Part shown: in pieces, positions 46,509 to 56,851 of the stretch | Numbering within the stretch: position 1 is the first letter of the stretch | Layout: each line of letters opens with the position of its first letter | Source of the DNA: Anabaena sphaerica FACHB-251 | GTDB lineage: Bacteria; Cyanobacteriota; Cyanobacteriia; Cyanobacteriales; Nostocaceae | Assembly: GCF_014696825.1 (NCBI RefSeq) | Contig: NZ_JACJQU010000001.1 | Location: 558,001-622,000, forward strand | Direction of reading: 5' to 3' | Length of the DNA: 64,000 nucleotides | Made by a program: the position numbers and the translations under genes | The notes under the pieces: generated by a model | What the model saw: only the letters and a program-made list of their open reading frames with translations | What the model was told of the DNA's origin: nothing | Database searches by the model: none

Positions 46509-48011
46509 ATGACTAAAAAATGGTTTCGTATCGGCATGACAGTGATATTTATCCTGTCATTTATTTTAAGATTTTGGGGATTAGACCGATTTAATACCCT
46601 CGTCTTTGATGAAGTTTATTTTGCTCAGTTTGGTAACAACTATCTTACCAAAACTCCCTTTTTTAATGCCCATCCCCCACTAAGTCAATATATCATTGGT
46701 ATTGGTATTTGGATTGGTAATCATATTCCCTTTTGGCAAAATACTGTCAATGGTGCCACAGGTTCTTTATTATCTCCTTGGAGTTATCGTTGGGCAAATG
46801 CTTTTACAGGTTCATTAATTCCCTTAATAGTTGTTTTACTGACTTATCAGTTAAGTTATCGTCGTGGCTTTGCTTTATTAGCAGGTTTATTTACAGCTTG
46901 TGACGGCTTATTTTTGGTAGAATCACGCTATGCTTTAAGTAATATTTATATAGTTATCTTTGGATTAATTGGACAATGGTTTTTATTATTAGCTTTGGAA
47001 AAACAAAATAAACAACGTTGGTTGTCTTTAGTTATAGCTGGGATTAGTTTTGGTGCTTCCGTTGGCACAAAATGGAATGGTTTATGGTTTCTTGCTGGTG
47101 CTTATGGAATGTGGGTATCAGCTTGGATAATTCGCTGGTTGCAATCTTTTTCACCATCACCGCGCTTACCTTTATTTTCTTATTTGCATCCTTTTATTTC
47201 TCCTCCAAATTCTCAAGTTAATCCACAAAAGATTATTCAGACACCGCTGCAAAACTTGACTCAAATAAATATTTTGCAGATGCTATCTTGTCTAGGAATT
47301 ATCCCTATATTAATGTACAGTTTAATTTGGATTCCTCATTTACAACTAGACACAAGTTATGGATTTATAGAGGTTCATAAGCAAATTTTACAGTTTCATC
47401 TTCAGTTGGGTGGTAATAGTCCCAGTATTCATCCTTACTGTGCAGCTTGGTACAAATGGCCATTATTAACTCGGCCAATGGCTTATTATTACCAAATAAC
47501 TCAAAGTTTTAAAGATCCCCTCCCTGTACTTGGTCCTCCCTTACCTCCTGGTGCAGGGAAAGTGATTTATGATGTCCATGCAATGGGTAATCCTTTTTTA
47601 TGGTGGTTTGGCTTGGCAGCGATTATATTTTTAATAGGAATGTTATTTGTAAAAATCGTCCTACCGGGAATACAGCAAAAACGGTTATTTATTCCTAAAA
47701 ATCTGAGTGTTGATACTTGGATTGGTTTATATATAGTTATCAATTATGCCGCTAATTTATTACCCTGGGTGAAGGTGAATCGCTGCGTATTTATCTACCA
47801 TTATATGTGTGCCGTAGTCTTTACATTTATTGCGATCGCTTGGTTTATTGATCAGTGTCTTCGTAGTTATTATAGCAGAATGCGTATACTTGGTCTGACA
47901 ATCACCTTCACTATCATAGCTGCTTTCATTTTCTGGATGCCTATTTATTTGGGTTTACCTCTTTCTTTGGATGATTATCACCTACGGATGTGGTTTAGAA
48001 GTTGGATTTGA
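46509..48011 (+). CDS. PMT-family dolichyl-phosphate-mannose-type protein glycosyltransferase
   Basis: A 500-residue membrane protein with about ten transmembrane helices. The N-terminal FDEVYFAQFGNNYL and FNAHPPLSQYIIGIG correspond to the acidic DE motif and the HPPLG-type loop of GT39/PMT enzymes. SYRWANAFTGSLIPL and FLVESRYALSN are also typical. It uses a polyprenyl-phosphate sugar to glycosylate a protein or glycolipid outside the cytoplasmic membrane. The acceptor is unknown. It follows the GNAT gene after 45 bp of repeats. Confidence 0.85.
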   Translation: MTKKWFRIGMTVIFILSFILRFWGLDRFNTLVFDEVYFAQFGNNYLTKTPFFNAHPPLSQYIIGIGIWIGNHIPFWQNTVNGATGSLLSPWSYRWANAFTGSLIPLIVVLLTYQLSYRRGFALLAGLFTACDGLFLVESRYALSNIYIVIFGLIGQWFLLLALEKQNKQRWLSLVIAGISFGASVGTKWNGLWFLAGAYGMWVSAWIIRWLQSFSPSPRLPLFSYLHPFISPPNSQVNPQKIIQTPLQNLTQINILQMLSCLGIIPILMYSLIWIPHLQLDTSYGFIEVHKQILQFHLQLGGNSPSIHPYCAAWYKWPLLTRPMAYYYQITQSFKDPLPVLGPPLPPGAGKVIYDVHAMGNPFLWWFGLAAIIFLIGMLFVKIVLPGIQQKRLFIPKNLSVDTWIGLYIVINYAANLLPWVKVNRCVFIYHYMCAVVFTFIAIAWFIDQCLRSYYSRMRILGLTITFTIIAAFIFWMPIYLGLPLSLDDYHLRMWFRSWI

Positions 48012-48428
48012 GGTCAGCAGTCAAAATAATTATTAAAGTAATCAAATATCCGCGTAATTTTTACTTAACATAAGTACATAAAAAGCGTTTACTTAATCAC
48101 CTGTATTTTACATTTCTTATCTGTAGTCAGGATAACCACCTGTTAAACTGTAGGCAGTTGACAGATTAGGGTAACTCTACCCAATTACAAAAGAGCAAGT
48201 AAATGATATAGACCATACAGCAAAATTAAACAAGTATGGAAATGGCAAATGAGAAGTTAGCTAAATATCTCATTCAGTTTATTAGCTACTTAATCATCTG
48301 CCAGTTAATTTAATAGTAAATTTAAAAGTGCTAAGAGAGTTAAATCCGCGTAAGTTACTAAACCTGATAGGTGAACAAATCTATCGCTAACTCTACTCTT
48401 GATGCACCTAGATAATTGAGGGGGAATC
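48012..48428. other. Intergenic upstream of the phytochrome operon
   Basis: About 420 bp, AT-rich. It should hold the promoter of the phytochrome operon. No gene or repeat that I can support. Confidence 0.5.
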
Positions 48429-48431
48429 GTG

Positions 48432-50738
48432 ATGGATATCGGCTTACAAATGCAACCTGCTCCAGCTATTAATATAACTAGCTTGAAAGAAGCACCAATT
48501 CATATTTCAAGCAAAATTCAACCTCATGGCATTCTGTTAGTATTAGAAGAACCAGAGCTAAAAGTATTACAAGTTAGTAATAATACCTTAAATGTTTTCG
48601 GAATTTCTCCCGAAAATATGGTGCAGAAAAAATTAGAAGATTTAGTAGATCCATTTCAGCTAGAGAGAATTAAATCCGGGTTATCAGAACAGAATCTAGA
48701 TTTTATCAACCCTACCAAAATTTGGATCAGAAAAAAAGGTGATGAATACACAGTATTTGATGCTGTATTTCACCGTAATTCTGAAGGATTTTTGATTTTA
48801 GAATTAGAGCCTGCTATTTCTCAAGAAAATATTCCTTTTTTAAGTTTTTATCATTTAGCCAGAGCTTCCATCAATCGTTTAGAAAGCACGAAAAACCTGC
48901 GGGAATTTGGTCAAATCATCGTCCAAGAAGTGCGGCAAGTGACCGGATTTGACAGAGTAATGCTATATAAATTCGATGATGATGGACATGGTTCTGTGAT
49001 CGCTGAAGAAAAAATAGCCGAGTTAGAGCCTTATTTGGGGTTACACTATCCAGAGTCAGATATTCCCAAACCTGCGAGAAAATTATTTATTTCCAATTCC
49101 ATTAGATTAATCCCCGATGCTAATGTAGAACCTGTACAAATTTTTCCCGATAATAATCCTGTAACTAATCGTCCCCTTGATTTAACTAACTCTAGTCTGA
49201 GAAGTCCTGCATCTTGCCATATAGAGTATTTACATAATATGGGTGTCGGTGCTTCTTTAACTATTTCTTTGATCAAAGATCAAAAACTTTGGGGTTTAAT
49301 TGCTTGTCATCATCAAACACCCAAATACGTTTCCTATGAACTGCGGAAAGCCTGCGAATTTTTAGGAAGAGTCATATTTTCGGAAATTTCAGCCAGAGAA
49401 GAAACAGAAGATTATGATTATCGGATGAATTTGACATATATTCAAACACTGTTAGTTGAATATATGTCCCAAGAAGATAACTTTATTGACGGTTTGGTGA
49501 AAAACCAGCCCAATCTTCTAGATTTAACCAGTGCAAAAGGAGCAGCTGTTTGTTTTGGGGGAAACTATACACTGATTGGTGAAACTCCCAAAGAAGAAGA
49601 CCTGAACTTTTTAGTAGAATGGTTAAAGAATCATGTAGAAGATGAAGTATTTTATACGGATTCTCTTCCTAGTTTATATCCAGATGCGATTAGCTTCAAA
49701 AATGTTGCTAGTGGTTTATTAGCTATTCCTATTTCCCAGCGAAATTATGTTTTATGGTTTCGACCGGAAGTAATTCAAACAGTTAATTGGGGTGGTGATC
49801 CTAATAAAGCTTTTGAAGTCAATCAATCACATGGAAATGTGCGGTTGTGTCCCCGGAAATCATTTGAACTGTGGAAAGAAACAGTTAAATTAACATCTTT
49901 ACCCTGGCGTTATGTAGAAATCAAATCAGCATTAGAATTACGGAAAGCAATTGTCAATATTGTTCTGCGTCAAGCGGATGAATTAGCGCAGTTGGCACAT
50001 GATTTAGAAAGGTCTAATGCGGAATTGAAAAAGTTTGCTTATGTCGCTTCCCATGACTTGCAAGAACCACTTAATCAAGTAGCCAATTATGTGCAGTTAT
50101 TAGAGATGCGCTATGAAGCCCAACTTGATGAAGATGCGAAGGAATTTATTAATTATGCAGTCGAGGGAGTGAGCTTAATGCAAACCTTGATTGATGATGT
50201 ATTAGCATATTCCAAAGTAGATACTCAAGCGATCGCATTTCAAGCAACTGAAGTAGATACAGCCTTAGAACGAGCCTTAAGCAACTTACGCAAACGCATT
50301 TCCGAAACCGGGACAACTATTACCCATGACTCTTTACCCACTGTCATGGCTGATGGCACCCAACTCATGCAGCTATTTTTGAATCTGGTAGGTAATGCCA
50401 TCAAGTTCCGCAGTAACGAACCACCGCAAATCCATATAGGTGCAGAGAGACTAGAAGATGAGTGGTTATTCTCAGTGCGCGATAATGGAATTGGCATAGA
50501 TCCGCAATTTAGCGATCGCATTTTTATCATCTTTCAACGCCTACACACACGGGATGAATATCCAGGAACTGGTATGGGCTTGGCAATTTGTAAAAAAATT
50601 ATCGAATGCCATCGGGGGCGGATCTGGGTAGAGTCACAACTCGGTCAGGGCGCAACCTTCTACTTTACCATTCCAGCCGGAGGACGTGATCGTGAGCGTA
50701 GAAACGGAAGAAACACACAAAATAATCTTTTTAGTTGA
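48432..50738 (+). CDS. Cph1-type phytochrome histidine kinase
   Basis: A 768-residue red/far-red photoreceptor kinase with PAS-GAF-PHY-HisKA-HATPase order. The bilin-binding cysteine is in [16 protein letters not shown] (C262) and there is no N-terminal cysteine, so it is a phycocyanobilin-binding Cph1 type, not a bacteriophytochrome. The DIP motif ([10 protein letters not shown]) and PHY PRxSF motif (PRKSF) are present. The kinase H-box is [13 protein letters not shown] (H541) and the ATP lid [20 protein letters not shown] lies about 7 nt before the ATG; a GTG one codon earlier is less likely. Its 3' end overlaps the Rcp1-like regulator gene. Confidence 0.93.
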   Translation: MDIGLQMQPAPAINITSLKEAPIHISSKIQPHGILLVLEEPELKVLQVSNNTLNVFGISPENMVQKKLEDLVDPFQLERIKSGLSEQNLDFINPTKIWIRKKGDEYTVFDAVFHRNSEGFLILELEPAISQENIPFLSFYHLARASINRLESTKNLREFGQIIVQEVRQVTGFDRVMLYKFDDDGHGSVIAEEKIAELEPYLGLHYPESDIPKPARKLFISNSIRLIPDANVEPVQIFPDNNPVTNRPLDLTNSSLRSPASCHIEYLHNMGVGASLTISLIKDQKLWGLIACHHQTPKYVSYELRKACEFLGRVIFSEISAREETEDYDYRMNLTYIQTLLVEYMSQEDNFIDGLVKNQPNLLDLTSAKGAAVCFGGNYTLIGETPKEEDLNFLVEWLKNHVEDEVFYTDSLPSLYPDAISFKNVASGLLAIPISQRNYVLWFRPEVIQTVNWGGDPNKAFEVNQSHGNVRLCPRKSFELWKETVKLTSLPWRYVEIKSALELRKAIVNIVLRQADELAQLAHDLERSNAELKKFAYVASHDLQEPLNQVANYVQLLEMRYEAQLDEDAKEFINYAVEGVSLMQTLIDDVLAYSKVDTQAIAFQATEVDTALERALSNLRKRISETGTTITHDSLPTVMADGTQLMQLFLNLVGNAIKFRSNEPPQIHIGAERLEDEWLFSVRDNGIGIDPQFSDRIFIIFQRLHTRDEYPGTGMGLAICKKIIECHRGRIWVESQLGQGATFYFTIPAGGRDRERRNGRNTQNNLFS

Positions 50739-51138
50739 GGATAATAAAGCCGATATCCGTCTCATCCAAGAAGCATTAAAAACTAGTTCACTACCTCATC
50801 AGGTAGTGACAGTTAGGGATGGTATAGACGCTATGGCCTATCTCCGTCAAGAAGGCGAATATGCTGATGCACTACGTCCCGACCTCATCTTGCTAGACTT
50901 GAATCTCCCCAGGAAGGATGGCCGAGAGGTGCTGGCAGAAATTAAATCTGACCCCAAATTAAAGCGCATTCCCGTAGTAGTGTTAACAACTTCCAAAAAC
51001 GAAGATGACATTTACCACAGCTACGACTTGCACGTAAACTGCTACATCACCAAATCCCGCAACCTCGCTCAGTTATTCCAAATCGTCAAAGGGATTGAAG
51101 AATTTTGGTTTGCTACCGCTACCTTACCATCAGAATAA
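50692..51138 (+). CDS. Rcp1-like response regulator (phytochrome partner)
   Basis: A 148-residue single receiver domain. [15 protein letters not shown] has the acidic pair, [17 protein letters not shown] the phospho-accepting aspartate, and [13 protein letters not shown] the switch threonine. It belongs to the Rcp1 family that takes phosphate from Cph1. The start GTG at 50692 lies 8 nt after GGAGG, whereas the GTG at 50686 is too close. It overlaps the end of the phytochrome gene by 47 bp, so the two proteins are translationally coupled. Confidence 0.93.
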   Translation: MSVETEETHKIIFLVEDNKADIRLIQEALKTSSLPHQVVTVRDGIDAMAYLRQEGEYADALRPDLILLDLNLPRKDGREVLAEIKSDPKLKRIPVVVLTTSKNEDDIYHSYDLHVNCYITKSRNLAQLFQIVKGIEEFWFATATLPSE

Positions 51139-51142
51139 TACT

Positions 51143-51247
51143 GGTGATTGGTGATTGGTGATTGGTGATTGGTGACTGGGAAAAATCTTTTTCTCCCCTG
51201 CTTCCCCTGCTTCCTGCCTCCTGCCTCCTGCCTCCTGCCTCCTGCCT
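51143..51247. repeat. GGTGATT and CCTGCCT tandem heptamers
   Basis: Four to five GGTGATT units are followed by a run of TCCTGCC units, lying between the Rcp1-like gene and the hybrid kinase. An upstream in-frame ATG of the kinase (51162) falls in it but encodes only repeat-derived residues. Confidence 0.85.
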
Positions 51248-51263
51248 CCTTAAACTCCTGAAC

Positions 51264-52430
51264 ATGATGGCTGCAACCTGCTTAGTAAAAATCTTGTTGA
51301 TTGAAGACAACTTGGCGGAAGCTAGGTTGTTACAAGAGTTTCTGAAGCAAGCCCAATCTAAAGAATTTAGTTTAGTTCATGTCCAAAGATTACGAGACGC
51401 ATTTCATGAATTAAATCAGCAAACTTATGATGTAATTTTGTTGGATTTAACTTTACCTGACAGTCAAGGATTATCATCCCTACCCTTGCTAATATCCCAA
51501 GCCCCTAGCACACCGATTGTCGTTCTCACTAATACAAATGATGAAGAATTAGCCATAGAAGCCGTGCGACAGGGAGCGCAAGATTATTTAGTTAAAAGGC
51601 AAGTAAATCCAGATGTTTTAGTTCGCTCGGTACAGTATGCGATCGCCAGAAAACAGGTTTTAGAACAATTGCGTACAGTCAATCAAACATTAGAAAATAG
51701 AGTAGAAGAAAGAACTGCTCAACTAGAGAAAGCTCAAGAACTATATCAGTTTAAATCTGAATTTGTCTCCATGCTTTCCCATGACATTCGTAATCCATTG
51801 AATACTATTCTCTTGGCTGCGGGCTTGCTGCAAAACAACGATGACAAATTAACCAAAGAGAAAAAATTTAATCATTTACAAATGATTCGTTCCGCTATCA
51901 AAAACATGGCGCAATTATTGGATGAAGTTACATTCATTGGTAAAGCCGATTCTGGTAAATTACAAAGTCAACTTAGCCAGCTAGATTTAGAAGCCTTTTG
52001 TCACCAAATACTAGAAGATATTCATTTAACTGCTTTAGAAAAACACATACTCATAGAATTTACCAGCTTGGGAGACTTTAGCCACAGCCTTTGGGATGAA
52101 GGCTTGTTAAGGCACATTTTAGGAAATTTGCTGAATAACGCCATTAAATATTCCCATCCTGAAAGCAAAGTCAAGTTTGAATTAATTCGACAAGATAAAA
52201 CAGTCACTTTCAAAATTCAAGATTGGGGAATTGGCATTTCTAAAAGAGACCAAAGCCAACTATTTGTTCCTTTTCATCGGGGGGAAAATGTCGGCAGTAT
52301 TTCCGGTACAGGTATGGGTTTAGCGATTGTAAAAAAGTGTGTTGAGGCTCATGGTGGTGAAATTTTAGTTGATAGTCAGGTTGGCGTTGGGACAACGTTT
52401 ACAGTGACTTTACCATTGATGAAAATTTAA
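51264..52430 (+). CDS. Response regulator-histidine kinase hybrid
   Basis: About 388 residues. An N-terminal receiver domain (ILLIEDNLAEARLL, then the phospho-Asp in DVILLDLTLPDSQG) is followed by a short coiled-coil linker, then HisKA (FVSMLSHDIRNPLNTIL) and the HATPase domain ([32 protein letters not shown]). I take the ATG at 51264; the longer frame from 51162 would translate the tandem repeat. No ribosome binding site is obvious at either. It is the third gene of the phytochrome cluster and probably acts downstream of, or in parallel to, the light signal. Confidence 0.9.
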   Translation: MMAATCLVKILLIEDNLAEARLLQEFLKQAQSKEFSLVHVQRLRDAFHELNQQTYDVILLDLTLPDSQGLSSLPLLISQAPSTPIVVLTNTNDEELAIEAVRQGAQDYLVKRQVNPDVLVRSVQYAIARKQVLEQLRTVNQTLENRVEERTAQLEKAQELYQFKSEFVSMLSHDIRNPLNTILLAAGLLQNNDDKLTKEKKFNHLQMIRSAIKNMAQLLDEVTFIGKADSGKLQSQLSQLDLEAFCHQILEDIHLTALEKHILIEFTSLGDFSHSLWDEGLLRHILGNLLNNAIKYSHPESKVKFELIRQDKTVTFKIQDWGIGISKRDQSQLFVPFHRGENVGSISGTGMGLAIVKKCVEAHGGEILVDSQVGVGTTFTVTLPLMKI

Positions 52431-52480
52431 ATTTTTGGAGCTTCGGTACTTTGGTAATTGGGTAATTCTTCCTCTATTCC

Positions 52481-53128
52481 CTATTCCCTGCTTTCTCGCT
52501 TCACAAACAAAGCCCGATAAACAGGTTCACCCTTCTTTTGCGTTGCTATTTCTCGTTCTGTAGGAACTGGGAGCGGATTTTCTGCTAACCATTTCTCTGT
52601 ACCCATCTTTTCAAATGCCGGATGTTCTTTAAAGCGATCGCACATTTCCACAGCAATAAATTCCATATCAGATTGCAGAAATACAACCCCACCCACAGCC
52701 AAATAATTAGCTAATTCTTCCACTAATTCTGGTTGCACTACACGCCGTTTTGCATGACGAGTTTTAAACCAAGGATCAGGAAATTGAATTGTTACTCGCT
52801 GTAAAATTCCAGATTGTAAAGTAGATAAAATCGGTGCTAAAGAATTATTTACATTACAAAATAAATAATGCAAATTTTTTAAACCTAACTCACAACCCAA
52901 CCTATTAGCCTCTACAACCAAAGGTTCTCTAATTTCCAAACCTAAAAAATTCCACTTCGGTTCTACCTGTGCCATCTGGAGTAAAAACCTGCCCCTAGCA
53001 CAACCAATATCTAAATGTAGCGGTTGATTTGCCTCTGTATAAACTTTTTCCCATTCTAGGGGATCAACCGGGGTTTGAAACTTTCTCGCTAGTGGGTTAA
53101 CGTGCTGACGCACTCGAATCAACGGCAT
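52481..53128 (-). CDS. trmB: tRNA (guanine-N7-)-methyltransferase
   Basis: A 215-residue SAM enzyme making m7G46 in t[20 protein letters not shown] is the SAM motif; [11 protein letters not shown] and [20 protein letters not shown] (with the PDPW motif) are diagnostic. I take the ATG of MPLIRVRQH (53128), with AAAGGAG 8 nt upstream. The frame stays open 31 codons further but those residues are not family-like. Divergent from the metallophosphoesterase gene. Confidence 0.93.
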   Translation of the reverse strand: MPLIRVRQHVNPLARKFQTPVDPLEWEKVYTEANQPLHLDIGCARGRFLLQMAQVEPKWNFLGLEIREPLVVEANRLGCELGLKNLHYLFCNVNNSLAPILSTLQSGILQRVTIQFPDPWFKTRHAKRRVVQPELVEELANYLAVGGVVFLQSDMEFIAVEMCDRFKEHPAFEKMGTEKWLAENPLPVPTEREIATQKKGEPVYRALFVKRESRE

Positions 53129-53291
53129 AATGAACACTCCTTTAGGTGAAATTTGGGTAAAAAAATTTAAACATAAATGTATACAAATATTAAGTCTAAC
53201 TGTTATTACGCAGTCAGACAAAGCAAGAGGTATACTTTGGTAAAAAGACTATTTGCATTTGCACTTTTCGTTTTAACATTTTCTTAAATCA

Positions 53292-54401
53292 ATGGATCTC
53301 AACTTTCGCTTTGCCATAGTTAGTGACTTACACACTGCACTACCCCATACAATTTGGGATCATCCCAGCCGATTTCATCTGGTGGAAGTCAGTATCGCAG
53401 CTTTTGAAAGCGTATTAGAACATTTAAAACAACTTGATTTAGATTTTCTCTTGATTCCCGGAGACTTAACCCAACACGGTGAACCTGAAAATCATGCTTG
53501 GTTGGCAAAAAGGTTATCTCAGCTACCTTTTCCAGCCTATGTTGTTCCTGGTAATCATGATGTTCCCGTATTGATGGCAAATGAGCAATCAATCGCTTTT
53601 GCAGATTTTCCCCATTATTACCGCAAGTTTGGTTATGAAAACCCACAGCAACTTTATTACAATTGTCAACTACTGCCAGGAGTCAGGCTGATTGGTTTAA
53701 ATTCTAACTCGTTTGATGACCAGGGTAATCAGATAGGGCGTTTAGATAACCAGCAACTCCAGTGGTTAGAAGCAGAACTAGCAGCAATGGGTGATGAATT
53801 AGTTCTTGTTATGGTACATCACAACGTTGTTGAGCATTTGCCCAATCAATCAAATCACCCCATGGCAAATCGCTATATGTTAGAAAATGCGCCAGAGCTT
53901 TTAATTTTACTACGTAAACATGGAGTGAGATTAGTATTTACCGGACATTTGCACGTTCAGGATGTAGCCTGTGCAGATGGAGTCTATGATATTACCACTG
54001 GTTCATTAGTTAGCTATCCCCATCCTTATCGTGTCCTAGAATTTGAACGAGATCATCTAGGTAGGGAATGGTTACAAATTGTCTCTCATCGCGTGGAATC
54101 AGTACCCGATTTCCCCAACTTGCAGCAGTCATCAAGAGAATGGATGGGCGATCGCTCATTTCCCTTCGTTGTCAAGTTACTAACCTTACCCCCCTTAAAC
54201 CTACCCTTAGCACAAGCGAAAAAACTAGCTCCCGATTTGCGCGATTTTTGGGCAACTATAGCCGATGGGGATGGAGTTCTAGACTACCCTGACTTTCCCC
54301 TAGAAGTCCGCCGCTACATTCAAAAATATGGCGCAATTACTCATACTGGTTATCCTGCCTCAATTGATAACAACAGTAGACTTTTAATTGGGGATTGGTG
54401 A
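53292..54401 (+). CDS. Calcineurin-like metallophosphoesterase
   Basis: A 369-residue protein with the full metallophosphatase motif set: IVSDLHTA, IPGDLTQHG, VPGNHDVP, VMVHHNVVEH and FTGHLHVQD. It resembles class III cyclic nucleotide phosphodiesterases (CpdA-like), but the substrate is not determinable. The C-terminal 100 residues are less conserved. The terminal IGDW codons and the stop are part of the GGTGATT tandem repeat that follows, so the native end has probably been altered. Confidence 0.88.
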   Translation: MDLNFRFAIVSDLHTALPHTIWDHPSRFHLVEVSIAAFESVLEHLKQLDLDFLLIPGDLTQHGEPENHAWLAKRLSQLPFPAYVVPGNHDVPVLMANEQSIAFADFPHYYRKFGYENPQQLYYNCQLLPGVRLIGLNSNSFDDQGNQIGRLDNQQLQWLEAELAAMGDELVLVMVHHNVVEHLPNQSNHPMANRYMLENAPELLILLRKHGVRLVFTGHLHVQDVACADGVYDITTGSLVSYPHPYRVLEFERDHLGREWLQIVSHRVESVPDFPNLQQSSREWMGDRSFPFVVKLLTLPPLNLPLAQAKKLAPDLRDFWATIADGDGVLDYPDFPLEVRRYIQKYGAITHTGYPASIDNNSRLLIGDW

Positions 54402-54550
54402 TTGGTGATTGGGCATTGGGCATTGAGCATTGGGCATTGGGCATTGGGCATTGGGCATTGGGTTATTAATCTTTCCCTACTTCCCCTGTTCCCTATTCCC
54501 TATTCCCTATTCCCTATTCCCTGTTCCCTGTTCCCTATTCCCTGTTCCCT
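54388..54550. repeat. GGGCATT and TTCCCTA tandem heptamers
   Basis: GATTGGT/GGGCATT units (about 54388-54463) are followed by TTCCCTA/TTCCCTG units (about 54487-54550), lying between convergent metallophosphoesterase and FIST genes. Both stop codons fall inside the repeats. G-rich and C-rich halves face each other as at 14917-15072. Confidence 0.85.
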
Positions 54551-55753
54551 TCTTTTACAAATTGCAAAAACTGAAGTATAACCGTGTAGGAAAGTTCTGC
54601 CGCTGACAGGACCAATTTCACCACCACAGAAACAACCTCCCATCGGGATGTCTTTGAGGTAAAGGCTAAATAGCTGTGAATCAAAATTTGGTTTACCGTA
54701 GAGTCCAGCACCACGTCCCACACAACTGAACATCAAAGCCGCTGAAGGAGAAGATTGATTGCTGTTTTGGGCTTGATACTCTTGTAAGAACAATTCTAGG
54801 TCTTCTGCTGAGGCCTGAGCATCACGCAGGTGGAATTGTAACCTTTGACCAGGACGCACGCGATCGCCAATCGCGATCGCCCCAGCAGATGGATCTACTC
54901 CCAGCAAATTACGAATGAGAAAATCACCCTGCTCTAAAGAAAGCTTAAACTCATTCATTGCCAAACCCACAAACAGAGAATGCTGTGCCAGCATCTTGTC
55001 CTGTTCGCTCAGAGTCCCAATCAAATTCCGCAACACTACCAAAGGAACTTGTTCATCCAACTCCAAAATAATATTGCGTTCAGCTTTAGTCACCTGTAAT
55101 GGTTCACCAATTGGTCGGCATCCTTGGGCGACAATGGTTTCCAGCACAATATCACCACTCAAAGCCAAACCCACCGTACCCTGACGATAAAGGCGATCAT
55201 TACAAAATAAGGCAATGCGATCGCTCACAAATCCACCGCTGGCCTGTCCCCCCACAATCACCGAACCAGGATAAGCAAAATCTAACCCCTGCAACAGATC
55301 ATTAGTTCCTGAAGAAAAAGCACTAGACAACAAAATAAACTGCGGTACTGGTGATGGTGGCACACCCACTAAATCAATCCAAGCATTTGGTGAACTATCT
55401 GAATCAGGTAACTGATCTCCCAGAATATGAAAAGCGCGAATATCCACACCAGGGAGATGAGCCAAAGTCAAGCTGATGGCTGGTTCGGCTTCTATTTCTT
55501 GAGTTTGGCTTTCTGATGTCTTACCAACTACACCAGCAGCACTACAACCAATCAGCACACGTACTGAAAGTTTTTCTGCCAGCAGCGGTAAAAGTCGGGA
55601 ATACTCACTTGTAAAAGCAGACGAAATGAATACCAGCCCTAGATCCGCAGGTGCTGTTAAAGATGAAACAGCTTGTTGCACTACATCTGTAACAGCTGCT
55701 TCTAAAGAATGATGGGTTGATAGGGCATTTGCCCACTGCATTTGGTCTGCCAT
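54500..55753 (-). CDS. FIST-domain sensory protein
   Basis: About 417 residues: FIST_N (DLGLVFISSAFTSEY, VLIGCSAAGVVG) followed by FIST_C (VFVGLAMNEF-like LFVGLAMNEFKLS, and SAALMFSCVGRGAGLYG). FIST domains are thought to bind small ligands in signalling. I take the ATG of MADQMQW (55753) as start; the frame is open 33 codons further with no conserved sequence. The C-terminal tail REQGIGNREQGIGNRE is translated heptad repeat, replacing or extending the native end. No kinase domain is fused. Confidence 0.87.
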   Translation of the reverse strand: MADQMQWANALSTHHSLEAAVTDVVQQAVSSLTAPADLGLVFISSAFTSEYSRLLPLLAEKLSVRVLIGCSAAGVVGKTSESQTQEIEAEPAISLTLAHLPGVDIRAFHILGDQLPDSDSSPNAWIDLVGVPPSPVPQFILLSSAFSSGTNDLLQGLDFAYPGSVIVGGQASGGFVSDRIALFCNDRLYRQGTVGLALSGDIVLETIVAQGCRPIGEPLQVTKAERNIILELDEQVPLVVLRNLIGTLSEQDKMLAQHSLFVGLAMNEFKLSLEQGDFLIRNLLGVDPSAGAIAIGDRVRPGQRLQFHLRDAQASAEDLELFLQEYQAQNSNQSSPSAALMFSCVGRGAGLYGKPNFDSQLFSLYLKDIPMGGCFCGGEIGPVSGRTFLHGYTSVFAICKRREQGIGNREQGIGNRE

Positions 55754-56086
55754 GATTTCTGGGCTTCTCTTTGTGTTGAGGCTAGTAGTTTGTCTTATCC
55801 AGGGAATATTGCATCCTATCAGAGTTGACACAGCAAGCAGGCCTTTCTCCACCCCCTACTATTGCCCTGATCATCTCAAGCAGCTAAATGGGGCGGCTAC
55901 TTACTACTATATTCATTTAAATATTAAATATATTGTATTGTAAAACTTCGCCCCATCCATAGACAAATAGCTAATAGATGGGGATAGAGCAAACCTAAAG
56001 CCAGAGAATTAGCATAAATTTATTGACACAAATACGGAAAAATGTTAGTATATATAATCATGTTTTTACTTTTGGTAAGCTAGTCT

Positions 56087-56395
56087 ATGCAGTTGGTCGA
56101 ACGGCATATCATTCAACGAAATCATCCCCATTATCAGGAGATTGATCAGTTATGTTTTGCTGCCAAAAACCTCTACAATTATGCTAACTTCCACATCCGC
56201 CAAAGCTTTATTCTTGCTCAAAAATATCTCGATTACAATTGTTTAGCGCAACAATTAAAATCAACAGAACCATATCAAGCTTTGCCTGCTAAAGTATCCC
56301 AACAAGTATTATTAGGACTACATCGCAACTGGTTAAGTTTTTTTGCGGCCATTAAAACTTATACAGAAGTTTGTCTATGCTTTTTGGAACTATGA
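56087..56395 (+). pseudogene. tnpB (IS200/IS605-type) remnant, N-terminal part only
   Basis: About 90 codons match the N-terminus of TnpB/OrfB: MQLVERHIIQRNHPHYQEID, AAKNLYNYANFHIRQ, LPAKVSQQVLLGLHRNWLSFFAAI. The typical full length is about 400 residues, and the RuvC-like and zinc-finger parts are missing. The frame then runs into unrelated sequence. The following 150 bp (to about 56530) contain another broken frame (HQEEHSIDVVICC...) that I cannot place. Confidence 0.75.
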
Positions 56396-56608
56396 TTCTT
56401 TTTCTGTAGTCATATTGCCGCCAAATCTTAAAACATCAAGAAGAACACAGTATAGATGTGGTAATTTGCTGTATTAGTGATCGATTATCAGGGTCGAAGC
56501 CTAACTGGGCAACTCAGTGGTTAGAATAGTAAGCGAACAATAAACCAAAAACTGCAATTTTTGATTTTTTCTACACTGGTATAAACAACACATAACGAGA
56601 TTAACGTA

Positions 56609-56851
56609 ATGACCAACATTCAAGAAAAAGCAAACACCATCCAAGAGCAAATCCAAGAAGAGATTGAACAAGCTCGTACTGTCTGTGATGTTTCAGGTGG
56701 CAACTCCGCAGAATGTGCTGCTGCTTGGGATGCCGTCGAAGAATTACAAGCGGAAGCTTCCCACCAGCGTCAAACCAAGCCCAAAAACTCTTTAGAACAA
56801 TACTGTGATGCCAACCCAGAAGCAGATGAGTGTCGGGTTTACGAAGACTAG
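56609..56851 (+). CDS. cp12: CP12, Calvin-cycle regulatory protein
   Basis: An 80-residue, largely disordered protein. The N-terminal cysteine pair (CDVSGGNSAEC) and C-terminal pair (YCDANPEADEC) form redox disulfides. The C-terminal ECRVYED binds GAPDH, and the middle has AAWDAVEELQAE, the conserved core. Oxidised CP12 ties GAPDH and phosphoribulokinase into an inactive complex in the dark. All four cysteines are present, so it is a full CP12. A hairpin (56903-56935) follows. Confidence 0.96.
   Translation: MTNIQEKANTIQEQIQEEIEQARTVCDVSGGNSAECAAAWDAVEELQAEASHQRQTKPKNSLEQYCDANPEADECRVYED

Noticed and set aside
51162-51263. Upstream extension of the hybrid kinase start
   Set aside because: These 34 residues are encoded by tandem heptamers; the receiver domain starts after the ATG at 51264.
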